Positions 1-9,018 of a stretch of 64,000 nucleotides of DNA are shown here, piece after piece. The number at the start of each line of letters is the position of its first letter. Position 1 is the first letter of the stretch. Where the stretch lies: the NCBI RefSeq assembly GCF_000011565.2, contig NC_005861.2:1364001-1428000 (forward strand), read 5' to 3'. Source of the stretch: Candidatus Protochlamydia amoebophila UWE25 (GTDB taxonomy: Bacteria > Chlamydiota > Chlamydiia > Chlamydiales > Parachlamydiaceae). A program made the position numbers and the translations under genes. The notes beneath the pieces are model-generated. The model was given only the letters and a program-made list of their open reading frames with translations, had not been told where the DNA came from and did no database searches.

Positions 1-155
1 CTTTCAATAAACTCAACAGTGGTTACTTAATTAATTTTTTTTGTTTCAAAAATGGTCTTAAGAAACTTTTGAGTAGGCCTATATATTAAAGAATCTGTAC
101 TGCTAGCAATCATTATCAATTTTGTGAGGGTGAGGTGAGGTAGGGATTAAAAAAA

Positions 156-1091
156 TTACTTTTCTATTGCTATTTTCAATCTTGAAATATACCTTAAAAT
201 AGTCTCGTCGCGATCAACGTTTAAATCTTTTAAAAATAAGTAAATTTGAGCCTCTGAATCACCCCAGGCCAACCGTCGAGGTTTTTTATATTGAGTAAAA
301 AAATGTTCATCACGAGTCCAGTAATGGTTAATTCTAATTTGGTTAAGCTTAACAGTTTGACTTAAAGGACCTTCTTGAGGAAACTTATCTACATCTACAG
401 CATAATAACCTGGTACATAAACTGGATTATGCGGACAACAAAACTGCACGACCAACTCTGGGCGCACGATACTTTTGACATGAACATTTGCAGAATAGTC
501 AGGGAGCGAACACATGACTAATTGACTAATCATAAGCTCATCTTCCTTTAAATTAGCAATTTGAGACGTTCCAAAACAGCGCCAATTTAAAGCGACTCCT
601 GCATAATTTATATAATGAGAAAGAAGCCAAGCTAAATCTACATTTAAAGCTGGTAAAATGAATTCATCGATATCAATAAAAGCAACCCATGTAGAAACTC
701 CTCTGCTTTTAATCAAACATCTATTATAACAATCAACTTGTGTTCCATTAAAATCAGGATAATTAATGGCATTTTCAAGCTCAACTATCCCTAACTGAAT
801 ATAAGGCTCTAAAATGCAATCATAGTGGTCTGTACTGTCATGATTATATAAATAAAAATGCTTCACACCTATTAAACGATGATATTCTATCCATTCTCTT
901 AAATAAGGGGCTTCGTTTTTGAAAATAGCGCAGACAGAAAGATCGTAAATATAACCTTCACAAGTATTTATAAAAAATAGAAAAATAATACTTAAAAAGT
1001 AATTCATATACGCCATTAGAGTTTTACTAAACTGATTAACATAAAGAAACTCTTTTATTTGTTTCAACAAATTAATCTCAAAAACCTTCAT
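156..1091 (-). CDS. Glycosyltransferase family 92-like (DUF23) protein
   Basis: Predicted to transfer a sugar from a nucleotide sugar to an unknown acceptor. The core begins with an A-I-F-K-N-E motif and continues through W-I-E-Y-H-R and F-Y-L-Y-N-H-D to an acidic F-I-D-I-D-E-F motif, the DxD-like metal site of GT-A enzymes in the GT92/DUF23 group. Near the end comes R-I-N-H-Y-W. The N-terminus carries a hydrophobic segment (around M-N-Y-F-L-S-I-I), probably a signal peptide or anchor, so the protein may be exported. The frame extends upstream to a TTG at 1121; I used the first ATG, and internal ATGs at 1016 and 1007 fit a signal peptide better. A paralogue lies at 4169-5077 on the same strand. 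The family is fairly sure; the acceptor is unknown. Confidence 0.75.
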   Translation of the reverse strand: MKVFEINLLKQIKEFLYVNQFSKTLMAYMNYFLSIIFLFFINTCEGYIYDLSVCAIFKNEAPYLREWIEYHRLIGVKHFYLYNHDSTDHYDCILEPYIQLGIVELENAINYPDFNGTQVDCYNRCLIKSRGVSTWVAFIDIDEFILPALNVDLAWLLSHYINYAGVALNWRCFGTSQIANLKEDELMISQLVMCSLPDYSANVHVKSIVRPELVVQFCCPHNPVYVPGYYAVDVDKFPQEGPLSQTVKLNQIRINHYWTRDEHFFTQYKKPRRLAWGDSEAQIYLFLKDLNVDRDETILRYISRLKIAIEK

Positions 1092-1334
1092 TGACTGACT
1101 TAAGCAATTTAAATCTTTCAATCCATCTTCTTTACAGAGGAAGAGTAATTATGGTATCAAAATAGACAATCTATATAATAGGCATTAAAAACGCTTATTA
1201 CTCTGGATCATCCATCTAAGTTAGTTAATACTGGTTTCTAAACAAACAATAAAATTTGAGGATTAGCAAATTGTTAAATTTTCGTAGATTGTAAAATTTA
1301 AGTTTTTTTCTGAAACTCTAATTTTTCAATTTCT

Positions 1335-2594
1335 ATGCTTTTTAACAATCAAATAATAATCATGGCAGCTCTAATATTCTATTTCGTCTTTTCTCATTCT
1401 GTTTCATTTACTTGTTCCATTTTAGAGGCAGTCTTACTCTGTTGCACGAATGGTTACATTGGACTTTTAAAGAAAAAAAAACCCAAAGCTGGAAAAATTC
1501 TAGAAGAACTTAAACATCGAATTGATCGCCCCCTAGCAGCCATTTTGACTCTAAATACGTCTGCCCACACATTTGGGGCGGCGGGAGTAGGTGCGAAAGT
1601 GGTAGAAATTTTTGGCGATCATACTTTAGCCTTTGCTTCTATTGTATTGACTTTAACAATGCTAATTGCAACTGAAATGATCCCAAAAACTTTTGGGGCT
1701 CTTTACTGGAAAAAACTTGCTCCTGTAAGTGCTTACTGCATACAATTTTTAATTTGGGTTACCTATCCATTTGTAGTTTCGTTCGAGTACATTGCGAAAT
1801 TGCTTGCTAGGGGTAAAACTCATGACAAAATTACTGAAGAAGAAATTAAACTTATTTTAGAAGAAGGCTCTCAAGCAGGTGTGATTAGAGAAGCAGAACA
1901 TGATATGGTTGAAAGCATTTTTCGACTTGGAAATAGACGCGTGGGAATTCTTATGATTCCTCGAATGGATATCGAATGGTTAGACTTAAATCATCATACA
2001 GAAGAGCTTCTCCAACAAATCAACATTTCTCCACATAATCGCTTTCCTGTTTGCGATGGAGAATTAGATAAAGTTATCGGTCTAGTTACCACAAAAGATG
2101 TCCTCAATGAAATTTTAAAAACTGGAAAATTTGATTTAAAAACTCTTGTTAAAGCCCCTTTGTTTGTACCTGAAAATATGCGCGTGGTTCAATTATTGGA
2201 CTTATTTAAAAAAACTCCTGATCATATAGCACTTGTCACTGATGAGTATGGAGGAGTACAAGGGCTTATTACATTGCATGATGTGTTAGAATCCATTGTT
2301 GGCGATGTACCCTCTACTTCTATTTTACCAGAAACACAAATCATTCAACGAAAAGATGGCTCTTGGTTAGTTGATGGAATGCTACCAATAGATGAACTAA
2401 AAGAACAATTTGATTTTGATAGTCTTCCTGAAGAAGAAAAAGGAACTTATCGAACACTCGGTGGGTTTTGTATGCGACAAATCGGAAGCATTCCTAATAT
2501 TGGAGATACTTTTACTTGGCAAAAATTCCGCTTTCGAGTTGTAAAAATGAATGGAAGGCGTGTAGAAAAAGTACTCATTCATTATCTTTCTTAA
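1335..2594 (+). CDS. CNNM/CorC/HlyC-family membrane protein (DUF21-CBS-CBS-CorC)
   Basis: A membrane protein of the CorC/TlyC (hemolysin C) group, thought to act in divalent-cation efflux. The first ~180 residues are a hydrophobic DUF21 domain. Two CBS domains follow, opening near residue 206 with M-I-P-R-M-D and ending near 320. The last ~85 residues are a CorC/HlyC domain containing D-G-M-L-P-I-D-E-L and the typical T-L-G-G-F. At 419 aa it has the usual length for the family. The ACC-deaminase-like gene starts 13 nt after its stop, so the two are probably co-transcribed. Chlamydiae usually carry two such genes; which one this is cannot be decided from one copy. The historical label 'hemolysin' is not evidence of haemolysis. 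Confidence 0.9.
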   Translation: MLFNNQIIIMAALIFYFVFSHSVSFTCSILEAVLLCCTNGYIGLLKKKKPKAGKILEELKHRIDRPLAAILTLNTSAHTFGAAGVGAKVVEIFGDHTLAFASIVLTLTMLIATEMIPKTFGALYWKKLAPVSAYCIQFLIWVTYPFVVSFEYIAKLLARGKTHDKITEEEIKLILEEGSQAGVIREAEHDMVESIFRLGNRRVGILMIPRMDIEWLDLNHHTEELLQQINISPHNRFPVCDGELDKVIGLVTTKDVLNEILKTGKFDLKTLVKAPLFVPENMRVVQLLDLFKKTPDHIALVTDEYGGVQGLITLHDVLESIVGDVPSTSILPETQIIQRKDGSWLVDGMLPIDELKEQFDFDSLPEEEKGTYRTLGGFCMRQIGSIPNIGDTFTWQKFRFRVVKMNGRRVEKVLIHYLS

Positions 2595-2607
2595 AGAAAT
2601 TATAGAT

Positions 2608-3615
2608 ATGGAGAAAATTCAACAACTAATAAAGATTCTTCAAAACATTGATCAGCAGCCTTATCCAAGTCATTCACGCATTCATGCCTTGTCCTCGTTT
2701 AATTCTTCAAACTGCTGTTGCTTTGTAAAACGAGAAGACGAACTTGGATTCGGGATTTCAGGCTCCAAAATACGCAAATACCGAACCTTGATCCCTTTTC
2801 TTATTCACAACAAAGTTGAAGAAGTTGTTGTCATTGGCAGTGCCTACTCTAACCATGTTCTTAGCTTTCTACAACTTCTTATTGAAAATAAAATTCAAGC
2901 TACCTTGTTCTTAAGAGGTGACCCCAAAAGAGAATTTAAAGGTAACTGCTTTTTCACATCGCTTCTAACCCCCGCTTCCTCTATTCATTGGTTTTCAAAA
3001 GAAGAATGGAGAAGTGTTCTGGAACAAGCTTATTTTTATGCTAAAGATAAAAAGAATATTTGTATTTTACCAGAAGGCGCTTGCATCCCTGAAGCTTTTC
3101 CAGGAGCTTTAACGCTTCCTTTAGATATCATTCAAAACGAAACAGATACGCAACTAGAATTCAATCATCTTTTTATAGACTCAGGAACAGGGCTCTCTGC
3201 TATCGCTTTAATTCTAGCCTATTATTGGATCGGCAAAAAAACACAAATTCATGTGGTCTTAATGGCTGAAAATGAAGCTTATTTTCTCAAACAGTTGGCA
3301 AGCTTTCATCGTTATTTTGAGCAATTGATAGGGACATCTCAACTTCCATTTCCCTCAAATTTTCAACTCTATAGACCCAAACAAGGTAAAAAATTTGGGC
3401 AACTTTATTCTCATTCCTTTAAGGATATTATCCAATTAGCTAGAGTTGAAGGTTTTTTTACTGATCCTATTTACACAGGAAAGCTTTTTCACGAATCCAA
3501 AAAAATCATTAACTCTTCTGCTTTAGAAGGTCTTATTTTGATCATTCATTCGGGAGGTACGCTTAGCCTACTAGCAGGTTTTCAGGATCAATTAAGAGAA
3601 GCTTTTCAAGAATAA
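2608..3615 (+). CDS. PLP-dependent ACC deaminase / D-cysteine desulfhydrase-like enzyme
   Basis: A fold-type II PLP enzyme of the 1-aminocyclopropane-1-carboxylate deaminase/D-cysteine desulfhydrase group. The opening V-K-R-E-D-E-L-G-F-G-I-S-G-S-K-I-R-K matches the family; K53 in G-S-K-I-R-K is the expected Schiff-base lysine. Family motifs follow: G-S-A-Y-S-N-H (substrate loop), L-P-E-G-A, D-S-G-T-G and, near the end, I-I-H-S-G-G-T. At 335 aa it has the normal length. It follows the CorC-like gene by 13 nt. Chlamydiae are not plant-associated, so a D-amino-acid desulfhydrase or deaminase role is more plausible than ethylene-precursor degradation. That choice is inference; the fold is secure. 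Confidence 0.88.
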   Translation: MEKIQQLIKILQNIDQQPYPSHSRIHALSSFNSSNCCCFVKREDELGFGISGSKIRKYRTLIPFLIHNKVEEVVVIGSAYSNHVLSFLQLLIENKIQATLFLRGDPKREFKGNCFFTSLLTPASSIHWFSKEEWRSVLEQAYFYAKDKKNICILPEGACIPEAFPGALTLPLDIIQNETDTQLEFNHLFIDSGTGLSAIALILAYYWIGKKTQIHVVLMAENEAYFLKQLASFHRYFEQLIGTSQLPFPSNFQLYRPKQGKKFGQLYSHSFKDIIQLARVEGFFTDPIYTGKLFHESKKIINSSALEGLILIIHSGGTLSLLAGFQDQLREAFQE

Positions 3616-3772
3616 AAATTTGTATTGAAAAAAGCATTTATTTTTTAGTTAAAAATAACTTTAAAATTAAAATTTATTTAAAATTTGCTAACTCAGCTAA
3701 TACGAAAAAATAACAATATTATATATATAATAAAAATGTTCTAAGTCAAATTATATTTACAAGCTTGAGACC

Positions 3773-4129
3773 TTGGGATTTAAACAAGACAATATACACA
3801 TACTTTCTATCCCTCAATGCTTAGGATTTTTAAAAAATGATTTAACGAAATTTGGTGAAAATATTACCTGTGGATTCCCAAAAAAACTTTTTTTGTCTCT
3901 TCAAATAATTGATACCGAACGTCAAGAACTAGAGAGCTTAATTCATTGCAGAATTTTTCAAAATACTCAAGATGAAGGGCCCGTTTAAGGGCAAGGATTT
4001 ATTAATAGCCACTGCTTTCATTATAAAAGGCTTTCCCCTCTCATTGATACGCAACTTATTGATTTAAACGAGAAACAATTTAGCCATTTTGTCCGAAATC
4101 CCGCGATTTTGGAACAGCAATCTGGATGA
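3773..4129 (+). pseudogene. Decayed ORF of unknown family interrupted by an in-frame TAA
   Basis: One frame gives 71 codons to a TAA at 3986-3988 and then continues open for 46 codons to TGA at 4127-4129. The part after the stop (ending L-N-E-K-Q-F-S-H-F-V-R-N-P-A-I-L-E) has coding-like composition. No ATG with a ribosome binding site starts the frame; only a TTG at 3773 is available. This looks like the tail of a gene that lost its 5' end and gained a nonsense codon. I do not recognise the family. Confidence 0.35.
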
Positions 4130-4168
4130 TTAATTCGAAAAGCTATTCACATTTTTTTAATCTATAGT

Positions 4169-5077
4169 CTAATCTTTTTTTGATGATAAAATAGGATCAT
4201 ATTCAACATTCATAGCTGCTTCAAAAGCAATTGGCTCTTCCCCTCCCTCAAAAAACTTAAATCTTCGGGCAATTTTTACTTGATAAAAAAATTCCTTATC
4301 ACGAGACCAGTAATGATTAATGCGAAGCTTATTGACCGAAAAAGAATTCCAATCAGAAAATGCTTTTGGCTGGTGATTTTCGTCGACAGCATTTTTTTCA
4401 TTATGAAATATAAACCCATGAGGATTAAAACAATTTTTAATTTCTTCTGGTTTTGCGATCGTTTTAAAATGAAGGTTTGCTGGAAAATCAAGAGGAGCTC
4501 TCCAAATTAAAAGGTCGAGCATTTTTTCGCTTTCAGAAATTTTTTCAACGTGGGAGGTTCCGTACATAACCCAATTAACCACTACACCAGGAGCATATTT
4601 ATATTCTTTTAATACTTCACACAAAGATAATCCTTCGACTGAAAAAAGAAATTCATCACTATCGAGAAAAGCACACCATTGATATCTTCCTTTCGATCTA
4701 AGTGCTGCATCCATATAGGCTCGGCATTGAATGCGTGTCCAATCAGCTGCGGTGGCATATTCATAAGGCCAATTAATAACTTCGACTAAGCCCCTATCTA
4801 TGTATTTTTTAAGGATGTCTTGCCAATCTTCAGTACAGAAATGATTGTAAAGGAAAAAATGAGATACTCCTTGGTTTTCGTGAAACTCGATCCATTCAGG
4901 AAGATATTTAGATTCATTTTGAAAGAGAGTACATATAGCTAAACTTTTTTGTGCCTTGATCCCTTCAATTTTTTGAAAGGCACACAAAATAAATATAAAT
5001 ATTAATTTTAATTTTGAATATTTACGCTTTATATTATTAAACATAAAATTTAAATTTATTAATTTAAATATATGCAT
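4169..5077 (-). CDS. Glycosyltransferase family 92-like (DUF23) protein, paralogue of 156-1091
   Basis: Same architecture as the protein at 156-1091: hydrophobic N-terminal segment (residues ~20-38, signal peptide or anchor), then C-T-L-F-Q-N-E, W-I-E-F-H-E, F-F-L-Y-N-H and an acidic F-L-D-S-D-E-F motif that is the likely metal/nucleotide-sugar site. Near the C-terminus R-I-N-H-Y-W-S-R-D matches R-I-N-H-Y-W-T-R-D of the paralogue. At 302 aa it is near full length. The start could also be the second methionine (position 5044), which places the hydrophobic stretch nearer the N-terminus. GT92 proteins are best known from eukaryotes, so a role in modifying host-like glycans or surface sugars is possible but unproven. 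Confidence 0.75.
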   Translation of the reverse strand: MHIFKLINLNFMFNNIKRKYSKLKLIFIFILCAFQKIEGIKAQKSLAICTLFQNESKYLPEWIEFHENQGVSHFFLYNHFCTEDWQDILKKYIDRGLVEVINWPYEYATAADWTRIQCRAYMDAALRSKGRYQWCAFLDSDEFLFSVEGLSLCEVLKEYKYAPGVVVNWVMYGTSHVEKISESEKMLDLLIWRAPLDFPANLHFKTIAKPEEIKNCFNPHGFIFHNEKNAVDENHQPKAFSDWNSFSVNKLRINHYWSRDKEFFYQVKIARRFKFFEGGEEPIAFEAAMNVEYDPILSSKKD

Positions 5078-5253
5078 CTCATTGAGATAAAAAAAATATT
5101 AATTTTTTATTTTAATTATTTAATGGTGCAATAAGGTTTGACTTTTTTAATTTAGTCGCTTATTTGATAAATATTCAAAATAAACTCTAAATCAGTCCCT
5201 GCTCAAATCTTGCTATTACTCGAACACTAAATTTTAGTCAAAAGGATCTATGT

Positions 5254-6648
5254 ATGCAAATGCGGAATTGTTTATCAATGCCTTTAATGAATCATCGGAA
5301 TAATTGCACAAGCTCTTCTTACACAGATCTTTCAAGCGAAAGCTCAACCTTTTCTTTTTGTTCTATTGATAGTAATGATTCCAGCTCTGATTTAGAAACT
5401 TTAACAAAAATAAAAGATTTAGCTCCAGTGATTGTTAACGAATTCTCGGTAACTCAATCAACTTGGAAAAGTTCAAGGAATCATATTATTCAAGTTATTA
5501 CATCTGCGATTACAGTAAAAAATGTGCAATTACAAGCTTCAAAAACTTTGACTCCTTTTCTAAAGTTTTCTAACATTGATTTGTTACTTCAATTGCAAAT
5601 TCCTTTAACAAAAACTCAACTTACCTCAACTTTTGAATTTCTTTCAGAAAATCTGCCTTTATTAAAACCAGCTACTATAACCGGTCCTATTTGGCATCAA
5701 ATCGCGTTAACCGCACTCAATTCCTACTTCGATACGAATTTTTGTTTAGAAATTCACAATCATGCCATTTTTATTTTATTCTTATCTCATCCATCCACAG
5801 TTATTAGTCAAGGAAGACACAAAAATGTTTATAAAATCTTTCAACTAACTGGGATACCTAAACTATATGCTGCGGCAATTACTACAATTTTAAAAAGGGA
5901 TCCTGAGGCAAAAAAATTAAAAGAAATGCAAATCAATGAAGAACGTTTTCTTACAAATTTAGCTAGTAATCCACAAGTCGTTAAAACGTATTCCATTCAT
6001 TACTATCCAGCAAATCTATCTTTTGATGAAAGGCAAGTCATTATCATGGAATATTGCCCTAAAGATTTAAGGGGATTACTTAACAATTTAATCGATAAGA
6101 GAGAAAAGCTCACAAGCAATCAAAAATATAATTGTATGTTCCAACTTTTACAATTTTTAAACGATTTCCATTCTAATGGTTATCTCCATCGTGATATTAA
6201 ACCCGATAATATTCTTATTAAGAATTTACAACTTAAATTTATAGACTTTGGATATTCCTGTCATATAACGGAGAAAGAAAAATTAATGAGACGCTGCGGT
6301 ACATTTCAATATTTACCTATAGAAATATTTGAAGATTTGGAAAGGCCATTTGGCCAGGAAAAAGACATGTGGGGAGCCGCTTGTATTATTTGGTTGCTCT
6401 TTTATGAAAGTTTATATCCTTGGTATAAAGCAATCTCATCTGACGAGAAATATTTAGACTTTTTAAAAAAAGAAATTTGTGATTTTAGACAAACGATTAC
6501 TTCTTTAAAATCTCCAACGCCTCTTGACCATTTGTTGTTTAACTTATTGAATCCCGATCCTAGGACGCGTTGGACAGCAAGTCAAGCTTTTAAATACATA
6601 TTGAAACACAAAAAAGCTTTCTGTGAAGAAGAAATTATTTACATTTAA
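5254..6648 (+). CDS. Eukaryotic-like Ser/Thr protein kinase domain protein
   Basis: The C-terminal ~290 residues form a protein-kinase domain. A clear catalytic loop H-R-D-I-K-P-D-N lies at residues ~311-318, D-F-G follows at ~331-333, and the activation segment C-G-T-F-Q-Y-L-P-I-E (APE-like) lies near 355. A D-M-W-G helix-F motif comes next. The glycine-rich loop is weak (S-Q-G-R-H-K-N-V-Y-K-I), and the usual VAIK lysine position appears to be A-A-I-T, so ATP anchoring may be unusual. The first ~170 residues are Ser/Asn-rich, then helical, with no known domain. No signal peptide is visible. A ribosome binding site (aaagga) precedes the ATG. A secreted effector kinase is plausible. Confidence 0.85.
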   Translation: MQMRNCLSMPLMNHRNNCTSSSYTDLSSESSTFSFCSIDSNDSSSDLETLTKIKDLAPVIVNEFSVTQSTWKSSRNHIIQVITSAITVKNVQLQASKTLTPFLKFSNIDLLLQLQIPLTKTQLTSTFEFLSENLPLLKPATITGPIWHQIALTALNSYFDTNFCLEIHNHAIFILFLSHPSTVISQGRHKNVYKIFQLTGIPKLYAAAITTILKRDPEAKKLKEMQINEERFLTNLASNPQVVKTYSIHYYPANLSFDERQVIIMEYCPKDLRGLLNNLIDKREKLTSNQKYNCMFQLLQFLNDFHSNGYLHRDIKPDNILIKNLQLKFIDFGYSCHITEKEKLMRRCGTFQYLPIEIFEDLERPFGQEKDMWGAACIIWLLFYESLYPWYKAISSDEKYLDFLKKEICDFRQTITSLKSPTPLDHLLFNLLNPDPRTRWTASQAFKYILKHKKAFCEEEIIYI

Positions 6649-6678
6649 AATAATGGTTAAAAAACTAAGCTTAAATTT

Positions 6679-7359
6679 TTAGAGAAATAAAATTGCAAAA
6701 AAATGGCATATACTTCCTCCCATCACAAAAAGATGCCAAATGGCATGAAAAAAGCGAATACGGTCTAATACATAAAAAATGACTCCGACCGTATAAAATC
6801 CTCCTCCAATAAAAAGCCAATATAAACCTTCGGAGGAGACGGAATTGAATAATGGCTCAAAAGCAATGATGATTAACCATCCCATTCCAAGATAAAGCCA
6901 GGTTGAGGCTGTCTTAAATCGCTGAATAAAAAAAGCTTTAGTAATGACACCAAAGCAGGCTAAAATCCAAACAATACTAAATAATAGCCATCCCCAAAAC
7001 CCCTGTAAGGCTATTAGTGTAAAAGGCGTATAAGATCCGGCAATAAGTAAATAAATTGCACAATGATCGACTTTTCTAAATAATTTTTTTAAAGAAGGAT
7101 CTTTAAAAAAATGATAAAGAGTAGAAGCTGAATAAAGTAGAACTAATGTAGATCCGTAAATCAAAAAGTTTAAAGCTTTCCAATAATCTTCCATTGAAAA
7201 TGACTTTATCATTAGGAAAATTAAGCCAAATAAACTTAACATTAAGCCCAGTCCATGGGTCAAATAATTCGCCCATTCATCTTTGAGAATAAGTCCTTGA
7301 GCCCATAAATAATCTTCGTTTTCAATGGTTTGTTCACTTTGTTTCATTAATCTCTTCAA
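6679..7359 (-). CDS. Hemolysin III / TrhA family (PAQR-like) membrane protein
   Basis: A seven-transmembrane protein of the hemolysin III (YqfA/TrhA) family, related to PAQR receptors and linked in bacteria to membrane energetics and fatty-acid homeostasis rather than proven haemolysis. Diagnostic features are N-Y-L-T-H-G-L-G in the first helix, S-A-S-T-L-Y-H, D-H-C-A-I-Y-L-L-I-A-G-S-Y-T-P-F in the middle, and F-H-A-I-W-H-L-F-V-M-G-G-S near the end; the histidines of these motifs are the metal ligands of the fold. At 226 aa it is full length. It stands alone, convergent with the kinase gene at 5254-6648. Confidence 0.92.
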   Translation of the reverse strand: MKRLMKQSEQTIENEDYLWAQGLILKDEWANYLTHGLGLMLSLFGLIFLMIKSFSMEDYWKALNFLIYGSTLVLLYSASTLYHFFKDPSLKKLFRKVDHCAIYLLIAGSYTPFTLIALQGFWGWLLFSIVWILACFGVITKAFFIQRFKTASTWLYLGMGWLIIIAFEPLFNSVSSEGLYWLFIGGGFYTVGVIFYVLDRIRFFHAIWHLFVMGGSICHFFAILFL

Positions 7360-7623
7360 TTTAAATTTGATATAAATTTTTTATAAAAAAAACATTTTAC
7401 AAAACAACCCAATATGAAGAAGAGAAAGGGCTTGAATTTTTTCTTTATTTGCTTTGCTTCACAAATGTCAAAAAAGAAACAACAAGAATGTCAAATATGC
7501 AAATGCTGAAGAGTTGGAGCAAATAAATTTCTATTTCCTATAGTAAGAGTAAGTACAATTTATTAGGAAGAAGTGTTCTTATAGTTTCTTTTTATTATTA
7601 AGGATATCAGAAAATTCTGAATC

Positions 7624-8302
7624 ATGTTAACAAAAAAGCTTTGAAAAGAATAAAATAGGCAAAATGTTGAAAGTTTTGCCAAAATGTTTGAGTATAGCCA
7701 GTTGATACCGTATGCAACCGCGAAAGATATCGACCGACTACTCTGAGAAGCGCTTCCATGGAAATTTTATGGTATTTGTCTTTAACTAAACTGGATTCCT
7801 TCTTGCCCGCTTTATCCTGCCCTATTCTTCCATCAAAATTATTACAGTTGCAGATCTTCCGATAAGTGACGCCTTCAACAAGGCTCAAATGTTTAGAATT
7901 GGCAGAAGCCAATGAAAAAGAGCGGATAAAATCGACTTTGTTATGAATTTGGGTTGGCTAGAAGAAAAAAAATTGAAGCCAAATTCAACTATCTTATAGA
8001 ACTTACTTTTCCTATTCGCCTTAAATTGATCTTAGAAACCTGCTATCTAAATAATGGAAAAAACTAACGGCTTGTAAAATAGCTTTGGATAAAGGAATTT
8101 CATTTGTCAAAATTTCTATAGGATTTGGTCCAGCCCTAGCAGCAGCTGCAGATGTTCAATTTATAAAAAATTTATTTTCACTAATTAAATCTTCTAGAGA
8201 CAGCTAGGACTTGAAGTGTACTTTAAAATTTATTGAAGTTGGCACTTCTTGATCGGCACTACTTCTGGAGTTAAAATTATACAATCTCTATCAAACTCCT
8301 AA
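7624..8302 (+). pseudogene. deoC: Decayed deoxyribose-phosphate aldolase gene (deoC)
   Basis: Stitching the plus-strand frames gives a full-length DeoC. From ATG 7624 the frame, with stops, reads into P-Y-A-T-A-K-D-I-D-R-L-L and W-K-F-Y-G-I-C. Later frames give R-L-K-C-L-E-L-A-E-A-N-E, then A-D-K-I-D-F-V-M-N-L-G-W-L (the G-A-D-E-I-D-M-V-I-N block), L-I-L-E-T-C-Y-L, D-K-G-I-S-F-V-K-I-S-I-G-F-G (the Schiff-base lysine block K-T-S-T-G-F) and finally I-G-T-T-S-G-V-K-I. At least four frameshifts (one in a poly-A run near 7965) and several stops rule out function. The span of 679 bp equals the normal gene length. An opposing open frame at 7622-7912 is its antisense shadow. Confidence 0.75.
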
Positions 8303-8368
8303 TAAAAATTTGCAAATCTTATAAAAGACCTGCAAATTTTTATCTTCTATCAAATCCATTTCAAATAC

Positions 8369-8575
8369 TTAGCGAAAATAGGCTAAATAAAGTGAATTAA
8401 TATGCTCCCTCTTTAAGGTGTGAACTTTGCTAGATAATTGAATAAAGACCTCTCTCAAAAAAATGTAGATTTGATTGACCCATGACACAAGCATATCAAA
8501 GGCTTCGGGGAAAAATAAATAGATGAGATAAAACAAAATCCCAAATAAAATAAAATTAAAAATAAAACGTATCAT
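8369..8575 (-). CDS. Small predicted membrane protein
   Basis: A 68-residue protein. The first ~20 residues are strongly hydrophobic (F-I-F-N-F-I-L-F-G-I-L-F-Y-L-I-Y-L-F-F), consistent with one transmembrane segment and a C-terminal amphipathic tail rich in basic residues. A good ribosome binding site (ggag, about 8 nt before the ATG) supports expression. No family is recognised. It stands alone between the deoC relic and a 440-bp gap. Confidence 0.55.
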   Translation of the reverse strand: MIRFIFNFILFGILFYLIYLFFPEAFDMLVSWVNQIYIFLREVFIQLSSKVHTLKREHINSLYLAYFR

Positions 8576-9018
8576 GTCAATTCTCCAAAAAGTTGCATGC
8601 TACTCAAAATTCCAAAAAAAATCATTAAATAAATTTTTTTATCCCTACTGACAATTTAAAAAACCTATTGATAAAAACAAGTATTTTTATAGGGATATAT
8701 CAAATATTAAAAACAATTAAAATTTAAATTTTTAAATAGAAATTATTACATAAGGATTTCTTATTTCTTTGATCGCAATTTAGAATAAAATGACATAAGC
8801 TGAGTTAATTATGCCAGGGAAATTGATTTGGAAATAAATTTAAAGAAAACGATGGATTAAATAAAAAGATTGTCATTTAAGGTGCTTTTTTCTCATTTGC
8901 TTCTAAAAGCGCTCTATTTAGATCGAAGTAGAGTGGATACCGAAAAAACAAACCCTCTTGATTAATAATCCTAAATGGCTTGTAATAAATTTTTTATCTT
9001 CTTCACGAGGTTTGGTTT
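8576..9018. other. Intergenic stretch, no gene seen
   Basis: AT-rich sequence between divergent genes. No open frame with coding-like composition, RNA gene or clear hairpin is visible. It presumably holds promoters for the small membrane protein on the left and the 774-residue protein on the right, but I cannot place them with confidence. Confidence 0.4.

Noticed and set aside
7622-7912. 96-codon open frame on the minus strand
   Set aside because: It runs antisense to the deoC relic, whose family motifs are readable on the plus strand; it has no ribosome binding site or recognisable domain.
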